Positions 24,559 to 31,691 of a DNA stretch of 37,145 bases are shown here, piece after piece; the stretch's first letter is position 1, and every line of letters starts with the position of its first letter. The stretch covers positions 1-37,145 of the forward strand of contig CAMLEF010000004.1 in NCBI GenBank assembly GCA_946478675.1, in the 5' to 3' direction. Both the position numbers and the translations under genes were made by a program. Below the pieces are notes generated by a model that was not told where the DNA came from, made no database searches, and was given only the letters and a program-made list of their open reading frames with translations. This DNA is from an uncultured Flavobacteriales bacterium (lineage in GTDB: Bacteria; Bacteroidota; Bacteroidia; Palsa-965).

Positions 24559-25188
24559 TTACCACCCCCACCCCACTTTCACGCCCAACAACAACACCGG
24601 CGTCACCAGGATCTTCTTGAAATCCGGTGCGGCGATGAAATCCTTGATCGCATCAAACCAGCTCATCTGGCGAAGACCGAAACCGATGTGGAAATCGTAG
24701 AGCAAATGCTTTCGCTTTTCGAAATTGTCTTCCACGCCGATGAGAAAGCCGGTATGAAATGTATGGTTGGTCGTGGAAACGAAACCGGCGCTGGCGGAAG
24801 TGCCCTGCGAATAATCGAATTTGAAAACGCGGCTTTCCTGGCCGTATTCGATGGCGACATACGAGCCTTTGATGCCGACTTCTTCTTTCAGCGGATGGTA
24901 ACGCACCTGCGCACGGAACGACCAGCCTAACCCGAATTTATCCGGCGGCTCGACGAAATCGTGCGAGAACAGATCGAAGTATTGCTGCACTTTGTTATTC
25001 CATGTCGTGCCCACGCCGCCTTCGACGGAAAAACGCCAGCCGATATACTGCTCGTAATGTAAAGTAGCGTCGCCGGCGATTGTAGCGACCGCGTTGAATT
25101 TGAAAGCGTGCCGGTAAACTTTGGGAATAACGGCGGACGCCTGCAGCCAGAGACAAAAGAGGCAACCGACGAGCAACGCCCGTTTCAT
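24559..25188 (-). CDS. Predicted outer-membrane beta-barrel protein
   Basis: 209 residues from the ATG complementary to 25186-25188. MKRALLVGCLFCLWLQASAV is the signal peptide. The rest alternates aromatic/hydrophobic and polar residues (LHYEQYIGWRFSVEGGVGTTW, SFRAQVRYHPLKEEVGIKGSYVAIEY, HLLYDFHIGFGLRQMSW) and ends VLLLGVKVGWGW with a terminal aromatic, as in outer-membrane barrels. It overlaps the stop of the upstream gene by 4 bases (ATGA) and resembles that gene's product in order of motifs, so the pair looks like a tandem duplication. Function unknown. Confidence 0.78.
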   Translation of the reverse strand: MKRALLVGCLFCLWLQASAVIPKVYRHAFKFNAVATIAGDATLHYEQYIGWRFSVEGGVGTTWNNKVQQYFDLFSHDFVEPPDKFGLGWSFRAQVRYHPLKEEVGIKGSYVAIEYGQESRVFKFDYSQGTSASAGFVSTTNHTFHTGFLIGVEDNFEKRKHLLYDFHIGFGLRQMSWFDAIKDFIAAPDFKKILVTPVLLLGVKVGWGW

Positions 25189-25934
25189 AAGTTGAAACCG
25201 ATTTTGATGCCGCCCGAAAAAACGGGGCCGAGATAATGCTCGTGACCAAACACAGCATCCGTTCCGAATCCGTCGATGTAATCCTGGTCGTACACGCGCA
25301 CGCCGGCAGCGAGGAACCATTCCCAGAACATATTCTCATACGGATCGGCGTCCTGGTAACCGACCTGCAATTTGAATTCCGTCCACGTGCGGCGGATGGG
25401 ATGCGGCTCTTTGATGAGGCCGGTATTCACGAAATACTCCATGCGCCAGTCGCGGCGGGAAACATCGGGCGCAAGATAAAAACCGGTGATCGCCGTTTCG
25501 TAACGCGACGGATACCAGCGGAATTGCAGATGTCCTGCGAGGCCCGAAAGGAAATGAACGTTTTTGCCTTCTGCGCTTTTCGTGATGTATTGCCCGTTGT
25601 TGATGAACAGCTCGTAGAAATAATCGACGTACGTTACACCGGCGCCTGCTTCCACGCTGAACGGATCGGAAAGACGGTATTCGTAAAAAAGCGAGAACTC
25701 GCCGCGCACGAATTGAAACGGGCTGATCTTTAACGCCTGCTGCACGCTGTCGGTGTGCATGCTGTTGCCGCCGTAACGCATCGGCAATTTGCCGTTCGGA
25801 TTGATGACGGTGACTTTTACGTCGTTCGGCTTCGTCGTTACCGTATCGTGGCTGGTATGCAGGATCACCTGCGCGGGAAGACGGAAGCCGATTCCGCAAA
25901 ACACAAGGATCAAAAACCGCACTGTCAGTCGCAT
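25185..25934 (-). CDS. Predicted outer-membrane beta-barrel protein, paralogue of the next gene
   Basis: 249 residues. MRLTVRFLILVFCGIGFRLPAQ is a signal peptide. A polar stretch (VTTKPNDVKVTVINPNGKLP) precedes barrel-like sequence: FSLFYEYRLSDPFSVEAGAGVTYV, LAGHLQFRWYPSRYETAITGFYL, LQVGYQD and the end LGPVFSGGIKIGFNL. The motif order (FSVE-GxG-TY, RxxxRYxP..Y, GVKxGxx at the end) matches the 209-residue protein encoded downstream. Its start is 42 bases from the divergent gene at 25977, so the two share a short control region. Function unknown. Confidence 0.78.
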   Translation of the reverse strand: MRLTVRFLILVFCGIGFRLPAQVILHTSHDTVTTKPNDVKVTVINPNGKLPMRYGGNSMHTDSVQQALKISPFQFVRGEFSLFYEYRLSDPFSVEAGAGVTYVDYFYELFINNGQYITKSAEGKNVHFLSGLAGHLQFRWYPSRYETAITGFYLAPDVSRRDWRMEYFVNTGLIKEPHPIRRTWTEFKLQVGYQDADPYENMFWEWFLAAGVRVYDQDYIDGFGTDAVFGHEHYLGPVFSGGIKIGFNL

Positions 25935-25945
25935 GGTAAAATCGG

Positions 25946-25953
25946 TAGCTTTG
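25946..25953 (+). promoter_or_regulatory. -7 promoter box of the 518-residue exported protein gene
   Basis: TAGCTTTG matches TAnnTTTG and ends 23 bases before the ATG at 25977, inside the 42-base divergent spacer. On the opposite strand TAACTTTA (complement of 25956-25963) could serve the barrel genes, so the two promoters would nearly overlap. Confidence 0.5.
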
Positions 25954-25976
25954 TTAAAGTTACAAATGAAAATTCA

Positions 25977-27533
25977 ATGAAACGAGCGCTTTTCGTCCTG
26001 TTTTCTTTCTGCTTCGTCCCTTTGCTGATCCAGGCCCAAATGGAAGTGACCTGGGGCGTTCCCCAAAAGCAGCAGCGTAAAACTTCCATGTCGGATATTC
26101 TCGGGGAAGACGGCACGTATGTCTACACCCTTCGCAGTGAATATTCGCTGTTCGGCAGCAACGACCCGATCGTCGAGCGTTACCGGATGAGCGACATGGG
26201 ACTCGATTATTCCAAACCGGTGATCGCGAAAACGACTGACGGGAAATCGATGAACGTGGATTACATCTATTTCATCAACGGCAACCTGGTCGTTTTCGCC
26301 AGCCAGTACGATCGCGATCGGGATGTGAACACGCTGTATGCGGAGATCCTCGATGATCACGCCGTGCAGACGAAATCGTGGACGAAGCTCGCATCGATCA
26401 GCGCGACGAAACGCAACAACCCGGGCAGCTTCTACACCGGCCTCTCGCAGGATTCGACGCACATTTTGCTCGTCGTGAACCCGCCTTACGACAAATACGC
26501 CGACGAGAAATACACGCTGCAGCTCATCGATAAAGATCTCGGCACCACGTGGAAAAAAGAGATTGCGCCGCCGTACAAGGACGAGTTCTTCGCGCTGGAT
26601 AATTTCGTCGTTTCGAGAAACGGTGACGTGTACATGCTAGCGACGATCTCGAAAGACAAATCCGTAATGACGCGCCAGGAACGCCGCACGCTGCCGACGT
26701 ATTATCACACGGTTTTGATGTACGATCCCGTGCAGGAGAATCTCCGCGAATACAAGATCGACATCTCGCCGAAATTCATCAGCGACGTAAAGTTCACGGT
26801 GAACGCGAAAGGCGACATCATCTGCTGCGGCTTTTATTCGAACAAAGCTTCCAACGCAGTGATCGGCTCGTTCTACCTGAAGATCGACAAGGAAACGCAG
26901 AGCATCACCAGCCAGGGCACGAAAGATTTCCCGCGCGATTTTTTAACGCAGTTCATGAGCGAGAAAAAAGCGTCGAAAGGAAAAGAGCTGTACGATTACG
27001 ACCTGAAGCATCTCGTGCTGCGCGATGACGGCGGCGCAGTGCTTGTGGCGGAACAGTTTTACGAAGTGCTCGTGCAGTCGTATGATCCCACCACGAAAAC
27101 GTACACGTACACGTACTACTATTATTACAACGACATCATCGTGGTGAGCATCAATCCCGACGGCAACATCGCGTGGGCGAAGAAGATCCCGAAGTACCAG
27201 GTGAGCCGCAACGACGGCGGTTATTATTCGTCGTTCGCATTCGCAGTTTCCGGCGACAAAATGTATTTCATGTTCAACGACAACCCGAAGAACCTGAAGC
27301 TGACCGGCGAAAACAGCGGCGAAAATTTTCGATACATGAACAACCCGAAAAAATCCGTCGCCGTACTCGTCACGATGGACAGCAACGGCAACCAGGACCG
27401 CCAGGCGATGTTCAGCAACAAAGACCTCAAGATCATTCTCCGCCCGAAGCTCTTCATGCAGATGAACGAGCACCGCATGATTCTTTACGGGGAAAAAGGA
27501 AGCATCTTCAAGCTGGCGGACGTGAAACTCTGA
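25977..27533 (+). CDS. Large exported protein of unknown function
   Basis: 518 residues from the ATG at 25977, where the signal peptide MKRALFVLFSFCFVPLLIQA begins; the open frame extends upstream into the divergent gene. The body consists of repeated beta-rich segments such as YIYFINGNLVVFASQYD, FVVSRNGDVYMLATIS, VKFTVNAKGDIICCGFYS, HLVLRDDGGAVLVAEQF, IVVSINPDGNIAWAKKI and KMYFMFNDNPKN, which suggests a beta-propeller. A run TYTYTYYYYYND (around residue 380) is unusual. No T9SS sorting domain or lipobox is present, so a periplasmic location is likely. Similar proteins occur in this phylum, but I know of no assigned role. Confidence 0.78.
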   Translation: MKRALFVLFSFCFVPLLIQAQMEVTWGVPQKQQRKTSMSDILGEDGTYVYTLRSEYSLFGSNDPIVERYRMSDMGLDYSKPVIAKTTDGKSMNVDYIYFINGNLVVFASQYDRDRDVNTLYAEILDDHAVQTKSWTKLASISATKRNNPGSFYTGLSQDSTHILLVVNPPYDKYADEKYTLQLIDKDLGTTWKKEIAPPYKDEFFALDNFVVSRNGDVYMLATISKDKSVMTRQERRTLPTYYHTVLMYDPVQENLREYKIDISPKFISDVKFTVNAKGDIICCGFYSNKASNAVIGSFYLKIDKETQSITSQGTKDFPRDFLTQFMSEKKASKGKELYDYDLKHLVLRDDGGAVLVAEQFYEVLVQSYDPTTKTYTYTYYYYYNDIIVVSINPDGNIAWAKKIPKYQVSRNDGGYYSSFAFAVSGDKMYFMFNDNPKNLKLTGENSGENFRYMNNPKKSVAVLVTMDSNGNQDRQAMFSNKDLKIILRPKLFMQMNEHRMILYGEKGSIFKLADVKL

Positions 27534-27726
27534 TATGCCAATCTGCCGATTTGCTGATATGCCGATGCGCACGGGCTTCCCGCAGTCAAAGATTCAAGAT
27601 TCAACTATCCTTTCAGATGAGCATCCTCGTTTAAAGAATAGTTGAATCATTGAATTTTGAATCTTCAATGTGCGCCGGCATTTCGAGGGCATCGGCACAT
27701 CAGCACATTGACACATCAGCACATTA
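27534..27726. repeat. Nested palindromes built of two different words
   Basis: The outer arms (left 27534-27571, right 27667-27726) consist of TGCYGATNTGC-type words, matching about 21 of 25 bases in the best stretch. The inner arms (left 27586-27613, right 27633-27668) consist of GATTCAA words; GATTCAACTATCCTTT pairs with 15 of 16 bases on the other side. The two fit one inside the other and fill most of the spacer before the polyprenyl synthase promoter. Confidence 0.75.
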
Positions 27727-27733
27727 TTTCCCC

Positions 27734-27741
27734 TACCTTTG
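27734..27741 (+). promoter_or_regulatory. -7 promoter box of the polyprenyl synthase operon
   Basis: TACCTTTG matches TAnnTTTG and ends 13 bases before the ATG at 27755. It lies immediately after the nested palindromes. Confidence 0.5.
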
Positions 27742-27754
27742 CTCCTTCCATCCT

Positions 27755-28729
27755 ATGTCTGTCATCGACGAAATCAAGTCTCCTGTTGCGGCCGAAATGG
27801 AGCTCTTCGAGCAGAAGTTCCGGCAGTCGATGAAGAGTTCTGCTCCGCTGCTCGATAAGATCACCAATTACATCGTCAAGCGTAAAGGGAAGCAGATGCG
27901 TCCCATGTTCGTTTTTCTTTCCGCGAAGCTTTGCGGAACGGTGAACGATTCGACGTACCGTGCGGCGGCGCTCATCGAGCTGCTGCATACGGCCACGCTG
28001 GTGCACGACGACGTGGTGGACGACTCCAACATGCGCCGCGGATTTTTCTCCGTGAATGCGCTCTGGAAAAACAAGATCGCCGTGCTCGTGGGCGACTTCC
28101 TGCTTTCGCGCGGGCTGCTGCTTTCGATCGACAACGGCGATTTCCTGTTGCTGAAGATCGTTTCCGAAGCGGTGCGCGAGATGAGCGAGGGCGAGCTGCT
28201 GCAGATCGAAAAAGCGCGCCGCCTCGATATTGCCGAGCCGGTGTATTTCGACATCATCCGCCAGAAAACCGCTTCGCTGATCGCGTCGTGCTGCTGCTGC
28301 GGTGCGGCGAGTGTTTCCGACGACGAAACCGTGCAGGCGAAAATGAAACAGTTCGGCGAGCTGACCGGCATCGCGTTCCAGATCAAGGACGACCTGTTCG
28401 ATTACGGCTCGAAAGAAGACATCGGCAAACCGACCGGCATCGACATCAAAGAGAAAAAGATGACGCTGCCGCTGATCTACGCGCTGAACAACGCTTCGCG
28501 TGCCGACAAACGCCGCATCATTAATATCGTGAAGCACCACAACGAAGAGCCGGAGAAAGTGGCGGAAGTCATCGCGTTCGTACACCAGAGCGGCGGCATC
28601 CAGTATGCGCAGGAAAAAATGTACGCGTATCGCAAGCTGGCGCTCGACCTGCTGAACACGTTCCCCGAAAGCCCCGCGCGAAAATCGCTCCACGATCTCG
28701 TCATCTACACCACCGAACGCGAAAAATGA
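27755..28729 (+). CDS. Polyprenyl diphosphate synthase (trans type)
   Basis: 324 residues from the ATG at 27755; the frame is open upstream through the repeat, but the -7 box and family length decide the start. It adds isopentenyl units to an allylic diphosphate to make the side chain of a quinone or similar lipid. Both aspartate-rich motifs are present: HDDVVDD (84-90) and KDDLFDYG (211-218). Other family features are GKQMRPMFVFLSAKL, AALIELLHTATLVHDD, ALWKNKIAVLVGDFLLSRG and EGELLQIEKA. A run of four cysteines (179-182) is odd. It is probably an octaprenyl- or heptaprenyl-type enzyme for menaquinone; the chain length cannot be read from sequence. It overlaps the next gene by 4 bases. Confidence 0.93.
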   Translation: MSVIDEIKSPVAAEMELFEQKFRQSMKSSAPLLDKITNYIVKRKGKQMRPMFVFLSAKLCGTVNDSTYRAAALIELLHTATLVHDDVVDDSNMRRGFFSVNALWKNKIAVLVGDFLLSRGLLLSIDNGDFLLLKIVSEAVREMSEGELLQIEKARRLDIAEPVYFDIIRQKTASLIASCCCCGAASVSDDETVQAKMKQFGELTGIAFQIKDDLFDYGSKEDIGKPTGIDIKEKKMTLPLIYALNNASRADKRRIINIVKHHNEEPEKVAEVIAFVHQSGGIQYAQEKMYAYRKLALDLLNTFPESPARKSLHDLVIYTTEREK

Positions 28730-29535
28730 GAACCGCAACCGCTCTTCTTCTCGCCCTTCTGTTTTCCCTTTCTTCTTTCGCGCAGGACACCTACCGCAAG
28801 CTCACGTTTCCCGACGGTCGCACCAGCGGCGAAGGAAATGTGGACAGCAATGGGAAGCTCAACGGCGAATGGACGTTCTATCACGAGAACGGCATGAAGA
28901 AATCGGGCGGGCTGTACGTGCACGGAAACGCGCAGGGCTGCTGGTATTTCTGGACGCCCGAAGGCAAGCTCGGCAGCTACGGATGGTACAAGAATAACGA
29001 GCTCGACAGCGTGTGGTTCACGTTTTTTCCCAATGGCGGCATCCAGCGCATCGCGTATTATCGTCACGACACGCTGAACGGGCCGTTCGTGGAATTCTGG
29101 GGCGACACGATCAAAAAAGAAGCCGGCGCTTATTTACACGGGAAGAAACAAGGCGCCTGGGTGAAATGGTATCCGAACACGAAGCTGATGGAAGAAGCGT
29201 GGTACGAGCAGGACATCGTCAACGGAAACTACGTTCATTATTACGATAACGGCAAGATCGAAAGCAAAGGAAAGATCGTGCAGGGAAAAGCGGAAGGCGA
29301 ATGGAAATTCTACGACACTGCCGGAAATCTTTTCGTGAAAGGAACGTACAAACACGGGCAATGGGACGGCAAATGGTCGGACTATAAGCCCAGCGGTAAA
29401 AGAAATTCAACCGGTTGTTATAAAGACGGCGTGAAAGTGAAGAAGTGGCGGTACTTTGGCGATGACGGAAAAACGGATCGCAAAGAAATTTACCGTCACG
29501 GAAAATTATTCAAAACAGTCAGCTATGCATCGTAA
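28726..29535 (+). CDS. Secreted MORN-like repeat protein 1
   Basis: 269 residues. MRTATALLLALLFSLSSFAQ is a signal peptide; no lipobox. About ten tandem repeats of around 22 residues follow, of the form G.YxxGKxxGxWxxYxxNGKxxxxG (for example NGKLNGEWTFYHENGMKKSG, HGKKQGAWVKWYPNTKL, QGKAEGEWKFYDTAGNLFVKG, HGQWDGKWSDYKPSGK). This is the MORN-variant (toxin-antitoxin YwqK-like) repeat, which makes an elongated beta structure used for binding. Its ATG overlaps the polyprenyl synthase stop (ATGA), so they are coupled. The next gene starts 11 bases before its end. Confidence 0.85.
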   Translation: MRTATALLLALLFSLSSFAQDTYRKLTFPDGRTSGEGNVDSNGKLNGEWTFYHENGMKKSGGLYVHGNAQGCWYFWTPEGKLGSYGWYKNNELDSVWFTFFPNGGIQRIAYYRHDTLNGPFVEFWGDTIKKEAGAYLHGKKQGAWVKWYPNTKLMEEAWYEQDIVNGNYVHYYDNGKIESKGKIVQGKAEGEWKFYDTAGNLFVKGTYKHGQWDGKWSDYKPSGKRNSTGCYKDGVKVKKWRYFGDDGKTDRKEIYRHGKLFKTVSYAS

Positions 29536-30004
29536 TTTCCTCTTCACCGCGATCCTGTCGGCGTGCTTCTTTTTTTCCTGCGGGACGAAAGAAAATGCCG
29601 GCGGAACAGACTCCACGAAAAACGACACGGCCGCGAAAAACGGCGTCACGATCAATGAGCCGGTGACGGGCGAGCCGCATAAAACCAAGGACAGCGTTTA
29701 CGACGGCGAAAGCATCGAGCGTTACGACAACGGCGTGATCTACATGCGCGGAGACGTGCGCAGCGGCTTGCGTCACGGCGAATGGCTGACCTTCTACCGC
29801 GACGGCAAAGTGTGGAGCAAGGGCACTTACATCAACGGCTACCGCGAAGGCTACGGCGTGTCGTATCATCCGAACGGCAACAAAAGCTCGGAAGGTTATT
29901 ACAAGCACGACCGTCCCGTCGGCCACTGGAAATACTGGACGGAAGACGGACATGTCACCGAGCACGATTTCAAAGGCGACACGACCGGCATGCCCGTAAA
30001 ATGA
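29525..30004 (+). CDS. MORN-like repeat lipoprotein 2
   Basis: 159 residues from the ATG at 29525, which lies inside the end of the preceding gene. MHRNFLFTAILSACFFFSCG is a lipoprotein-type signal with the likely lipidated Cys in FFSC, followed by a Thr/Ser/Asn/Lys-rich linker. Four MORN-variant repeats follow (YDNGVIYMRGDVRSGLRHGE, FYRDGKVWSKGTYINGYREG, HPNGNKSSEGYYKHDRPVGH, YWTEDGHV). It is more similar to the third protein than to the first: both have YPNG/YDNGxxYM, DGxxWSxGxYxNGxREGYxVS and NGxKSSEGxY. This suggests a duplication within the operon. Its TGA overlaps the next ATG. Confidence 0.85.
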   Translation: MHRNFLFTAILSACFFFSCGTKENAGGTDSTKNDTAAKNGVTINEPVTGEPHKTKDSVYDGESIERYDNGVIYMRGDVRSGLRHGEWLTFYRDGKVWSKGTYINGYREGYGVSYHPNGNKSSEGYYKHDRPVGHWKYWTEDGHVTEHDFKGDTTGMPVK

Positions 30005-30636
30005 CGCGCGCCTTTTTCACTTTTCTTTTCTTCACGCTGCTGTCGTTTCCGGCGGCGGCGCAGGTGCTGATCACCGGGAATGTTTACGCTTCCGTTGGCA
30101 ACCCGTTGCCGCTTCCCGGGATAAAAGTGCTGCTGCTCGACGGCGATTCGGTGATCCGTTCGACGGTGACGGATACGGACGGGCATTTTATGACGTTGCT
30201 TCAACACGCTCCGGCGCAACTGAAATTTTATTACGCTTCGAATGAAATGCGAACGCCGCTGCACCCGATGGGCGCGGATACAATCCTCGATTCGGTCCGT
30301 ATCGAGAAACGCGTATTCAACGGTTGCATTTCCGCGCAGCATGAACCGGCGGTGCAATCCATGGACCAAACGATCCAGCGTTACCCGAACGGAACGGTGT
30401 ACATGAGTGGTGTCACCTGGAACGACAAACGCCAGGGCGAATGGTTTTCATTCTACAGCGACGGCAGCTTGTGGAGCGTCGGCTATTATCACAACGGCGT
30501 GCGCGAAGGTTACGCGGTTTCCTTTTTTCAGAACGGAAGAAAAAGTTCAGAAGGAAATTACGTGGAAGGAAAAATGAAGGGGCATTGGATCTTCTGGAAT
30601 GAAGATGGAACGGTAGCGGCGGAGAAAGAGTATTAG
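30001..30636 (+). CDS. MORN-like repeat protein 3 with carboxypeptidase-regulatory-like domain
   Basis: 211 residues from the ATG at 30001, overlapping the preceding stop by 4 bases. MTRAFFTFLFFTLLSFPAAAQ is the signal peptide. Residues about 22-110 form a CarboxypepD_reg-like/transthyretin-like fold (LITGNVYASVGNPLPLPGIK, VLLLDGDSVIRSTVTDTDGHF). Three or four MORN-variant repeats follow (YPNGTVYMSG, DKRQGEWFSFYSDGSLWSVG, NGVREGYAVSFFQNGRKSSEG, GKMKGHWIFWNEDGTV). It is the last gene of the polyprenyl-synthase/MORN operon. The combination of a sugar- or protein-binding beta fold with MORN repeats suggests an envelope scaffold; no enzymatic site is seen. Confidence 0.83.
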   Translation: MTRAFFTFLFFTLLSFPAAAQVLITGNVYASVGNPLPLPGIKVLLLDGDSVIRSTVTDTDGHFMTLLQHAPAQLKFYYASNEMRTPLHPMGADTILDSVRIEKRVFNGCISAQHEPAVQSMDQTIQRYPNGTVYMSGVTWNDKRQGEWFSFYSDGSLWSVGYYHNGVREGYAVSFFQNGRKSSEGNYVEGKMKGHWIFWNEDGTVAAEKEY

Positions 30637-30693
30637 TTTGATCAGAACGAATGAGTCTTTCGCCGCATCATTGAACTGCCTCTGCCATCCTCA

Positions 30694-30836
30694 GCAGTTC
30701 TGCCGTTAAGAAATCAACAGGAAAAATTGCGGGGCCTTTTGTGCGGGAAGAAACCATGGAGCCAAGGGAGGAAGTGAGATGGCGCGGCTTGGTTTCTTCC
30801 TTTGGAATTTTTCCTGTTGATTTTAGGCAGAACTGC
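30694..30836. repeat. Composite interrupted palindrome in the 475-base spacer
   Basis: GCAGTTCTGCC (30694-30704) and AAATCAACAGGAAAAATT (30711-30728) on the left pair perfectly with AATTTTTCCTGTTGATTT (30806-30823) and GGCAGAACTGC (30826-30836) on the right, with 6 unpaired bases on one side and 2 on the other. Inside, GGAAGAAACCA pairs with TGGTTTCTTCC, and AGCC/GGCT continue it. The whole folds into one long stem. The spacer 30637-31111 has no gene; it also holds a second hairpin at 30857-30881. Confidence 0.85.
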
Positions 30837-30856
30837 GTCAGATGGCGCTTCTTTTG

Positions 30857-30881
30857 GTTCTTTTCTACTAAAGAAAAGAAC
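30857..30881. repeat. Perfect small hairpin in the 475-base spacer
   Basis: GTTCTTTTCT (30857-30866) and AGAAAAGAAC (30872-30881) pair perfectly around ACTAA. No T-run follows. It is 20 bases beyond the composite palindrome. Confidence 0.7.
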
Positions 30882-31111
30882 GTGCATAAGAATTGCTGAA
30901 GCGTGATAATAATTCCTGAACGTTCATAGAGCTGCGTACTTTTTTCGCTTCCGCATTACCAATTACGCCCTAATTCACAGGGTATTAGCCACTATTCCCC
31001 GGACACCAATCAAATTCCCGCGTTATCTTGCGTCACTTTTTGCTGCGCAGGGCCTTATGCTTGCGAAAGTCAAGCCCGATGGCCATGTTCCTCACCGCAA
31101 AAGGCAATGCC

Positions 31112-31684
31112 ATGAGTATAGAAACCAAGTACCACGCCAGCCGTGAGCAGATCGCCGCGGAAGAGCTGGAAATAGAAGCTGCACGCGGCAACCCTGCGAA
31201 ATTCGCGCCGCTGTACAACCGGTATTACGCCCGCATCCTCGGCTTCGTTTACCAGCGTGTCGAAAGCAAAGAAGAAGCGTATGACATCACCGCGCAAACG
31301 TTTATCGCCGCGCTCGAAAATCTCGGCAAATACAAAGCGCAGGGCGTGCCGTTCTCGGCCTGGCTGTTCCGCATCGCCATCAACGAGCTGAACCGTTATT
31401 TCCGTCGCAGCAAAGTGCGGCAGGCGATCAGCATCGACGATACGCAGGTGGCCGACGTGCTGCACGAGCTCGGGGAAGAAGCGACGGCTGTTACCGATGA
31501 AAGACTCATGCAATGCATCCAGCAGCTTGACCCGGAGGAAATCCAATTGCTCGAAATGCGGTTTTTTGAAAAACGTCCCTTCAAGGAAGTGTGCGACATT
31601 CTCGGCATCTCCGAAACTGCCGCCAAAGCGCGCGTGTATCGCCTGCTCGAACGACTCAAAACGATTTACACCTCATTAGCATAA
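31112..31684 (+). CDS. ECF-type RNA polymerase sigma factor
   Basis: 190 residues from the ATG at 31112, the usual size for an extracytoplasmic-function sigma factor; earlier in-frame starts (TTG 31028, ATG 31079) add atypical sequence. Region 2 (about 33-98) is LYNRYYARILGFVYQRVESK through ITAQTFIAALEN and FSAWLFRIAINELNRYFRRS. Region 4 (about 132-186) is LMQCIQQLDPEEIQLLEMRF with the helix-turn-helix FKEVCDILGISETAAKARVYRLLERLK. A TATCTTGC close to the -7 consensus lies at 31024-31031. It is followed after 7 bases by a gene for a single-pass membrane protein and then a GldM-C protein, so it probably transmits an envelope signal. Confidence 0.93.
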   Translation: MSIETKYHASREQIAAEELEIEAARGNPAKFAPLYNRYYARILGFVYQRVESKEEAYDITAQTFIAALENLGKYKAQGVPFSAWLFRIAINELNRYFRRSKVRQAISIDDTQVADVLHELGEEATAVTDERLMQCIQQLDPEEIQLLEMRFFEKRPFKEVCDILGISETAAKARVYRLLERLKTIYTSLA

Positions 31685-31691
31685 TACCGTC

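Noticed and set aside
27534..27726. Short repeated words as a possible CRISPR array
   Set aside because: The units are adjacent, about 9-12 bases long and without spacers of uniform length; there are no cas genes in the window.
27716..28738. Minus-strand open frame (340 codons) opposite polyprenyl synthase
   Set aside because: Complete overlap with an enzyme gene with both DDxxD motifs; the antisense product is low in hydrophobic order and has no motif.
30637..31111. A tRNA or other known RNA gene in the largest spacer
   Set aside because: No cloverleaf, CCA end or known RNA signature could be found; only the palindromes described.
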